NCBI GenBank assembly: GCA_012934845.2
Contig: WNNJ02000401.1
Location: forward strand, 1 to 64,000
DNA length: 64,000 nucleotides
DNA from: Pomphorhynchus laevis
Taxonomy: Eukaryota; Acanthocephala; Palaeacanthocephala; Echinorhynchida; Pomphorhynchidae
Direction: 5' to 3'
Position 1 is the first letter of the stretch. The number at the start of each line of letters is the position of its first letter. This document shows, in pieces, positions 56,605 through 64,000 of the stretch. The notes below the pieces were generated by a model that was not told the DNA's origin, searched no databases, and saw only the letters and a program-made list of their open reading frames with translations. A program made the position numbers and the translations under genes.

Positions 56605-56673
56605 CTGCAGTCACAATCTGATTCGTACAATCAATGACGATTTTTTTGCCTCTGCAATTAACCTTGAGAAATT
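56605..56673 (+). CDS. LRR gene, exon 5: one leucine-rich repeat
   Basis: 69 nt from an acceptor tgatattagaag (an alternative AG lies 6 nt further on) to donor gtaagt. It encodes CSHNLIRTINDDFFASAI and NLEKL after a split CT|C Leu, so L-CSHNLIRTI...FF...LEKL is the clearest LRR of the set. It ends TT, so a further exon beginning with a base that completes Leu or Phe is expected downstream, perhaps beyond the Ty3-type element. Confidence 0.7.
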
Positions 56674-56689
56674 GTAAGTTTAGTTATTC

Positions 56690-57070
56690 GAAAGGTTTCT
56701 AGTACTATACATTGATACATGTGTATTGACGCCGTAATAATTTGGCTAATAATAATCGTTTCGTAATTATAAACGGTTTCTAGTAATAAATATTCATTAA
56801 TATACATTGCAGCCGTTTACAATTTCTTGAGAAAGTATATTGAATTTGACTAATAAATTACTTCCAACGGTTTCTAGCAATCAGATCAGCTAATTGAGTC
56901 TACGTATTTGATATTATATATAAATAAAAATATTATTACATAAATAATAAATAACTAATAAATAATAAATAACTAATGAATAATATACGATGTATCAAAA
57001 TAAAAATTAGAAGTCTTTAGGAGGAACTGATATGTTATCAGGTTTCGATCCATATTCCACGATTTCAAAA
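56690..57070 (+). repeat. ggtttctag repeats and short repeat family copy 8
   Basis: ggtttctagtactatacatt, cggtttctagtaataaat and cggtttctagcaatcagatc recur at 56693, 56776 and 56870. The last leads into the family head cagctaattgagtctacgta (56885). The end block atgttatcaggtttcgatcc lies at 57031. Confidence 0.6.
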
Positions 57071-58054
57071 AGAGATATAATACTGAAATATTGTATTTAA
57101 TCTCGCTAATAAATTGCCAACACCTAAAAATGACTGGATTATGATTTGTTCAATTGTGGATCAAACGATAAGATCAATATGATGTCATGGATAGCGTTTA
57201 ATTCTTATAAATAGCCGTTTATATGTGGCACTTAATATTTATTCATGGGGCGACGGAATAATCACAATTCACACAATGCCACAAGGTGAATAGTTAAATA
57301 TAAACTTTTCTATTTACACGCGATCCGAAAAATAAATTAAATCCGCATGAGTTTTCAACATTTGGAAATCTTCGCTCAAGTAATAATATAATTTGTTTGA
57401 AAGAAAATTTTATTTTTTAACATTACACAAGAACTTTAGGTAAAAATAATGTTAAATCTGAACAAAAATAAAATCTTGATTTAGCCCATCTAATTCTTAA
57501 AAGATGTTGACAACATAAAATGTCCGCTCGAATCTTTCACCTCTAAGTAGTGAAAACTATGTCAAGTTTTACTTCATCATCCTTTGTTGTTGAGACATTA
57601 TCGAAGTTTATAGAGTGCGGTACTATAGATAGCTTTGGTTCATTATCTATGCGTGAACAGCACATTATATCATGAACAGCATATCGTGAACAGCATAATG
57701 TTGTCATTATATCATGAACATTGTAGAGGCACAAGGAAGGAATAACCCCTATTCTACATCATACAGCGTGCGTTATATGTAACTTTTCACAACATAAACA
57801 TTTCACATTCACCAAATCAAGAGGTTTCTACCAATAACAACACAACGCATCTTAATTTAGTAATTTTCATTTAGTAAGGGCAACTCAGTGAACCACGATC
57901 CTGCACTTTTGATTTTTGCATTATCAACACAATAATTTATAGAAAACTATAGACAGTGTCGTTAGACGGAAAACCTTTTTAATATCATCTTTCTTGATGG
58001 CTACATTAACTACAGTACCTAGTTCGAAAAGCAGATTCATTGATTAGTGATTAT
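57071..58054. other. No gene seen
   Basis: Contains a small repeat of tatcatgaacag/tatcgtgaacag (57640-57725) but no recognised coding block or RNA gene. Confidence 0.4.
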
Positions 58055-58298
58055 TGTAACGTATGAGTAGCGGTACATTCATTGATCCTGATAATGTAAG
58101 CAGCAATACACACACTAAACAATGGTTGGATTAGAAAATAGAATGAGTATGCCTACTCATTCAACGATCTTTTGATATTGTACCGACAGTGATGATATAT
58201 GATGTGACAGTTTTTTATTGCGTTGTTGTTCCTTTTCAGTATAAAGTGACTCTTTAATATTTGTGGTTTAGACACTTTAAATGTTAGGAAACACTACA
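58055..58298 (+). repeat. Left LTR of the Ty3-type fossil
   Basis: 244 bp, begins tgtaacg and ends cactaca. Contains gcctactcattcaacgatct. A primer-binding-site-like tggcgacgagggtgag follows directly at 58300. About a dozen differences from the right LTR. Confidence 0.9.
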
Positions 58299-60965
58299 TG
58301 TGGCGACGAGGGTGAGATAACTCCTAGTAACGGAGAACTTCGGATATTATTAAATGATCAACAAAAGAAGATTGTTGCCATGCAGGAACTAATTGAACGT
58401 ATACAAATGGGTTCGGCCCGTGGTGGTGCAGTTTATACAAATTTTCGCCAGGTTTTCAAGAGGAAGATGACACGTGGATGGATTATTCCGATCAATTTGC
58501 ACATTTCTTGCGAGCAAAGACAGAAATTATGATCCGCAACAGAAAGAAATTCTTCCATCTTCGCTGGGGAGCAAGACGTATCAATTGTTAAAAAGTTACT
58601 TCCGCAAGTAATGGACACGACAACCAGTTACGATGATATCATCAATGTATTAAAGAGGCACTACGATAAGCACATCCATATCCTGACTGCGAGATACGAA
58701 TTTTCTCAGTGCACGTATCAACCCGATCAGACATATGCATCCAGGATAGCCCATGCAAGAGTAATCGCCAACAAATGTAAGTTTTTTTCAAGTGAAATCA
58801 GGAACGAAAAACATGCTGTTGATGAACGGATAAGAGATATGTTAGTAATACAAACTCCTCATCCAGAGGTGCGAAATGCAGCGCTCCGATTATCGAATCC
58901 CAGCTTAGAAGAAGTCTTAAATATCGCTTAAACGTTTGAATTAACACGTCAAGCCACCACACCTGTCAAGCCGATTCAAGGGTAGGAAGCAAATGAAACA
59001 AAGGTTTTCGAGTTGAACAAGGATAGGTCTAAACGGTATAACAAAGCAACCAGATGCAATAAGTGCAACTGGTTTCATGCATATCAAATTGAATGTCCAG
59101 CAAAAAAATTGCGATGCTATTTCTGCAATAAAATTGGTCATGTTCAGATATGTTGTCAAGCTAAGAAGCATAAAACGACCAGGATAAACGAAGTGCAGGA
59201 AGCGCTATCTGATGACGAAATCGCATTGTTGCAAGTAGAGGCAGAAGATGTCGAAATATTTCAAGTACAATCATACGAGGGGCCTTCGATCAGTGTTAAG
59301 TTAAACAACCAGTCATGTGTAATGGATTATGATACGGGTGCGGCAATTTAACTCTTCCTGCGACAATATGGCGAAACATAGGATGTCCAGCTTGATAAAT
59401 CCTCGGTGGTTAAAAAGTTTTGGAGGATATCGTATTCGAACACTAAGCAGTTGTAACCTTCAAGTAGAACTCGGGGAGCTAAATTGGATTTAGAGGCTGA
59501 AGTTATTCAACAGGACAGTCGACCGTTGCTTGGAAGAACCTGGATAAGAGCGTTTGGACTTAAATGGCCTACAGAAGTAGCAGTAAATGCATTAACAGAT
59601 CAACACGGTGATAGTATGCGACAGCTCTTGCAAATTCATTCAAGTTTATTTACTTCTCAATCCGGTCAAATAAAGAATTTTGAGGTAAAACTACACGTCC
59701 ACGAAAATGCGATATCAAAGGCAATACCCTGTAGAAGAATTCCGTTAGCTCTGCGCTTAGTTGTGATACGAGAAATTCAAAGATTGCAGAACGAAGGTGT
59801 TATAGAACCGATCGATGTGGGGCAAGAGGTCATCAAATGAGCAACACCTTTAGTCATCGTACGGAAAGCAGATAAAGATATTCGTATTTGTGCCGATTTT
59901 CGAGTGACAATTAATCCAGTGTTAAGTGCGGAAATGTATGAAATGCCGACCTTCGACAGCATAATGATAAAAATAGCCGGCGGCAAGGTATATTCTAAAA
60001 TTGATTTACGACAAGCATATTTACAAATGCCGATCGCTCCGGAATGTCGTTCTTTATTGACAATTGCTACTCCCATTGGATTTTTCCGATACCACCGTCT
60101 CTCGTTCGGTTAAACAACCAGTCCTATTATTTTTCAACGGTATATGATTTCCTTATTGGATGGAATTGAAGGAGTGGCGGTTTATCTCGATGACATTATT
60201 ATTTCAGCGGAAAATATGGAAAGTCATATCGAAAGATTGAAGCAGGTACTAGACAGGTTAAATCAAGCAAATATTCGAGTGAATAAAGATAAATGCGTAT
60301 TTGGCAAGTCTAGAGTACCGTTTATAGGCCATATTTTAGACGTAGATAATGTGGTTGCCGATCCTGAAAAAATTCGTGCAATACAAGAAATGCCATCACC
60401 TAAAAATAAAGGTCAAGTTAGAGCGTTTTTGGGAACAGTAAATTTTCTAGACAAATTTGTACCAAACATGCGATGGAAATGCAAGAGATTGTATGAATTA
60501 ACCAGTAAGAAAGTTAAATGGGAATGGACTGTCGAACATCATAATGAATGGATACAGGTAAAGGAATTGCTATTAAGCACAAAAATTTTGAAGACTTAGA
60601 TGAAAAATCCCTATTAAAACTGATGTGTGACGTATGTGAGGTTGGTGTGGGCGCTGTACTAATACAAAAGAAGGGCAAAGAGTTTTTTCCGATTGCATAT
60701 GCCTCACGACTGTTAAGTTCCAGCGAACAACGTTATGCCCAAATAGACCGTGAAGCGTTGGCATTGGTATTTGCTGTACAGAAATTTAATCATTACTTAG
60801 CGGGTCAAAAATTCACATTACAGTCGGATCACAAACCTTTAAAATATATAATGGGAGAACACAGAGATCTGCAGAAAGTTACAAATCATCGTTTAGTGAG
60901 ATGGGCTACCATATTAAATCAATATGACTGTGATCGCGAGTATGTAACGGGTAATGATAACTACA

Positions 60966-61037
60966 GTTTTGTTTTGTTGTGGTCATGTAAGCGTGCGCTG
61001 GCACGCATTTGCCACATTAAAATAAATCTTTTTTACA
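60966..61037 (+). mobile_element. 72-bp LINE-tail insertion inside the Ty3-type fossil
   Basis: The insertion, with gcgtgcgctggcacgc (a hairpin) and attaaaataaatctttttt, is bounded by taca on both sides (60962-60965 and 61034-61037), a short target duplication. The hairpin plus taaataaat end is like the 3' end of the CR1/L2-like LINE at 56.30 kb. It falls in the RNase H region. Confidence 0.65.
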
Positions 61038-62585
61038 TAGCGGATGCACTTTCTCGTCTACCAAGCGCTAGGAAAATAGAAAAGGAGGCAGGGGAGAACA
61101 GTGAAGAGGAAAGTCTCATCAACCTGATTCAATCCGAAACTATGGATGTAACGGGCATGTCTTCTGAGAAATTAAAAGACGAAACTGATAAAGATTGTAT
61201 TCTGAAGCTGGTTTGGAGATACTTGAATACACAATGGCTTCTAGTCATCGAGTCGAACATCAAACCTTACTTTGCACAGCGCCATATGATCGAAGTGGAA
61301 GCAGGAATTTTGTTGATGGCGGGTAGAATTATAGTTCCTATTAATTTAAGAACATAGGTCATGAGGATGCTTCACCAAGGACACCCGGGAATAGTTTCGA
61401 TGAAAAGTTTAGTTAGACTTTATGTGTGGTGGCCGGGAATCACTTCAGACATTGAATAGCTGGGTGCGAGGAATGTCAGGGTGTCAGACATAGTGAACCG
61501 AACGTACCACTGCAACCCTGGTCGATTCCAAACAAAGAATGGGAGCGAATTCATATGGATTTTGCGGGACCTCATAACGGAAAATATTATTTAATTGTGC
61601 AATGTGCTCTAACAAAATGGCCGGAAATAATTCCTGTCACAACGATTAACGCCACAATAGTTATAAATAAGTTACGAACATTATTTGCGAGATGGGGTGT
61701 TCCAGCACTAGTCGTGTCGGATAATGGCCCTCCTTTCTTGTCAGATGCGTTTAGGCAATTTTTGACAAACAACGGCATTAATCATATACGAACAGCTCCA
61801 TACCACCCCTAATCGAATGGGCTAGCTGAACATTTTGTACGAGTATTCAAACAACGAGTATTGAAACACCAAGGAGAACTTAATTTGAGATTACAACAAT
61901 TTCTAATTTCATATCGTAATACACCACATTCAACCACAGGCACATCGCCCTCTATGGCTTTTCTAGGAAGAAGATTACCTACTCTGTGGGACAGGATTAA
62001 ACCAAATCAACATACATTTGATCATCGTGCTAAAGAGCGTCAGAAATATTATCACGATCAAAAAAGTCGGCTAAGATCATTTGTTGCACAGAATTTAGTC
62101 TGGTATTGTCGAAATCGAGGCCAACGATGGGAAGCAGCTGAGGTTATCAAAAGAACGAGTGCGAACTTATATGAAATACGAACTCGAGACGGTAGAAGGG
62201 TACGAACACATGTTGATCAACTAAGAAAGCGGATTGACAGGTGTACTGAATTAGCCCAAGGAGATCGAAGTGATGTAGATGTATTACCTGAATGGGAATA
62301 TAGTGCATTGTATGCCAACTTACAACAAGACGAGACTCGTACTGATTTGAGCAGAAGATCGAATATCATTCGCCAAACAGGAGATACCAGTAGGTCACAG
62401 TCATTGACTGAAAATACTTAAGAGAAATCCACAGAAGGATCCCCACAACGAGACAGAAATGGGTTTAAGGAGACAACCAATAACGAATATCGGTTTGTGG
62501 TGCAACCAGCGATCGTTCGACGCAGCGGTTGAATTCGAAAACGTCCACAAAGGTATGGTGAAGTCATTTCCTGGCAAAGAGGAAT

Positions 62586-62830
62586 TGTAACGCATGAGTA
62601 GCAGTACCCTCATTGATCCTGATAATGTAAGCAGCAATGCACACACTAAACAATGGTTGTATTAGAAAATAGAATGAGTATGCCTACTCATTCAACGATC
62701 TTTTGATATTGTACCGACAGTGATGATATATATGCTGTGACAGTTTTTATTGCGTTGTTGTTCCTTTTCAGTATAAAGTGAATTTTTAATATTTGTGGTT
62801 TAGACACTTTAAATGTTAGGAAACACTACA
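62586..62830 (+). repeat. Right LTR of the Ty3-type fossil
   Basis: 245 bp, tgtaacg to cactaca, aligned end to end with the left LTR at about 95% identity by eye. Confidence 0.9.
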
Positions 62831-63019
62831 ACAGCCGGAGATATTTCTTGTCATTTGAACTTTTCGCGGAAGCTAGGGCCCTCCCTACCTGTTGTATAAT
62901 TAACATTAGCTAAAAACGATTTGCAATCTCAATCTAAGATCATTATTAATAATATGACTGAATATTCTTGGATTATAAATATATACATAAGATTTAAAGC
63001 TATACAATAAAATATACAC

Positions 63020-63150
63020 CACGATGGAACAACTCAAGCAATCGATCGAATTACTACACATTTGATTTCGTCATTAAACAACTCAAGCAACGATTGGATG
63101 ACTCAAACAATGATCGAACGACACAAGCAATCGATTAACTATTCCACATT
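63020..63150. repeat. Short diverged repeats (caactcaagcaatcgat)
   Basis: caactcaagcaatcgatcga, caactcaagcaacgattgga, gactcaaacaatgatcgaac and gacacaagcaatcgattaac follow each other, with aatttcgtca between some of them. Noncoding. Confidence 0.55.
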
Positions 63151-63194
63151 AAATTTCGTCAACAGTCAGTAACTTATCACATTCATAGTCGCTA

Positions 63195-63355
63195 CAAAAT
63201 AATAGAAATGACTTCGACCTAGCATTGCTTTTCTTGTAATGGAATCAATGCAGTGTGCAAAGGCTGCTCGTGTGTAAAAGATGTGCGTATATGTTTGGAT
63301 TGCTTGCATTCTCAGAGAGGAAGATGTTCGAATATCTTGCTGTCGTGTCGATCTG
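63195..63355 (+). pseudogene. Cys-rich RT family, cysteine cluster (copy g)
   Basis: Reads CFSCNGINAVCKGCSCVKDV, then RICLDCLHSQRGRCSNI: nine cysteines spaced CxxC...CxxCxC...CxxC...C. This is the most complete copy of the cluster seen in copies a and e. Nothing of the RT follows it here, so the copy is cut soon after. Confidence 0.6.
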
Positions 63356-63464
63356 ATAAAATGCCTCAATAGTTTGAAACTTTCCAGTGGGCTACTGTTC
63401 TGCAAAATGAGGGATGGATAGAAAGCACATAAATGGATTATGTAGTGTTAGAACTTAAATGTAC

Positions 63465-64000
63465 AAGCGCAGACTGCAGCATAAATGCAACTGTAAAAGT
63501 CCCTCGAAGAACGGCATTTGCTCGACAGGCAATTTTCGTAAACTTAGCGCAAGTTTAACGGGTGTTTTAGATAGGGTATCTGCGCTTGAAATTAGAAGGA
63601 GTGAATTAAAACGAGCTTTACCGGGGTCATAACAATACGGATCAGACACCTCAACAAAAAAAGTTTTTGATATCATCATTCCTTTGGCAGCGTAGTTCGT
63701 CGCCAGGTTACATTAGTGCCAAAAATATCATAATCTGAAGTCTACCCATTTTGGAGAATAAAGAAGTCAATTCAACTAACCGAGTCGACGTATTTAATAT
63801 AATTATAATTATTTCATGGCTTTTTGTTAAGTTCAGGGGTTTTTATGTTGATAGCATTCTGGGATTATTTCGTATGCTACGTAAATCTAGCCGTTTTAGC
63901 GATGTTTATATTTCACCAGATCTTTCACCAGAAAAGAGGAAATTAGAAAAGCTTTTTATAAAAAAACCTATTGACAAACGCACAGCGAGCCGTCATACAG
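63465..64000 (+). pseudogene. LINE ORF1 fragments, split by a short repeat, running off the window
   Basis: 63470-63630 reads NGICSTGNFRKLSASLTGVL, DRVSALEIRRSELKRALPGS. This is comparable with the CGLCSAKLLSDLKQSLASAN start of the ORF1 at 7.4 kb. After a short-repeat-family head (tcaactaaccgagtcgacgt at 63770), 63858-64000 reads LRKSSRFSDVYISPDLSPEK and LEKLFIKKPIDKRTASRH, the ORF1 C-terminal block. Same strand throughout. Confidence 0.6.

Larger units (their letters stand above)
58055..62830 (+). mobile_element. Ty3/gypsy LTR retrotransposon fossil, possibly Mag-like
   Basis: A complete-length but broken element between two LTRs. Parts in order: gag-like region (58.3-59.0 kb), CCHC zinc knuckle (about 59.05-59.16 kb), aspartic protease region (about 59.28-59.35 kb), reverse transcriptase (59.5-60.5 kb), RNase H (60.6-61.1 kb), integrase (61.36-62.2 kb) and an integrase C-terminal end to 62.42 kb. 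The integrase core style suggests the Mag clade, which is inference. A purine-rich tract precedes the right LTR. It has something like six to ten breaks and cannot be active. LTR divergence of about 5% points to an insertion of the order of a few million years ago if invertebrate rates apply. I see no target-site duplication. A short LINE-tail insertion lies inside at 60.97 kb. Confidence 0.9.

Overview
The window looks like AT-rich nuclear DNA of an invertebrate animal. The background is very AT-rich and is crossed by islands of higher GC that are nearly all retroelement coding sequence. I see no rRNA gene, true tRNA gene, CRISPR array or bacterial-style operon. The species cannot be named from sequence alone.

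Host genes are few. The best is a split gene on the + strand (44.55-56.67 kb, probably running past the window end). It has a first exon with a signal-peptide-like start, followed by four exons of exactly 69 nt. Each of these encodes one 23-residue leucine-rich repeat, and every junction between them splits a Leu codon in the same phase. Its introns are packed with repeats, and the Ty3-type fossil at 58 kb lies downstream, possibly in a later intron. The second host-derived sequence is an intronless, decayed copy of the C-terminal two thirds of ubiquilin (about 29.73-31.11 kb). It sits on the end of a reverse transcriptase gene in one shared open frame.

The rest is a layered deposit of transposable elements. 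1.5-3.4 kb: an unassigned cysteine-rich reverse transcriptase family, seen again at 24.0-25.6, 32.6-33.6, 51.3-51.9 and 63.2 kb. 3.6-5.2 kb: Penelope-like element (PLE) remains. 5.2-7.5 kb: a LINE with ORF1 and an endonuclease, cut before its reverse transcriptase. 8.3-10.2 kb: a long noncoding repeat that returns at 37.3-40.9 kb. 10.3-13.8 kb: an RTE/Rex-like LINE with a tandem-repeat 5' region. 14.6-19.1 kb: an R1-like LINE in two opposite pieces, with PLE GIY-YIG endonuclease fragments between and beside them. 18.6-20.5 kb: a short repeat family with a conserved head, and tRNA-derived SINEs. 20.7-23.0 kb: more PLE and a decayed Mutator-like DNA transposon. 23.0-24.0 kb: a CR1/L2-like LINE 5' part. 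26.6-29.5 kb: a REL-endonuclease LINE, the best preserved coding element. 33.7-37.2 kb: a long R1-like LINE copy with ORF1 zinc knuckles. 41-44 kb: a SINE, PLE copies joined tail to head, and short repeats. 54.1-56.3 kb: the 3' part of a CR1/L2-like LINE. 58.06-62.83 kb: a broken Ty3/gypsy element with both LTRs. 63.5-64.0 kb: a LINE ORF1 fragment.

Most elements are decayed and nested. Useful relative dates come from the Ty3 LTR pair (about 95% identical by eye) and from the long repeat, whose 8.9 kb and 38.3 kb copies are nearly identical over about 300 bp around a TATA-box-like motif. All similarities were judged by eye.
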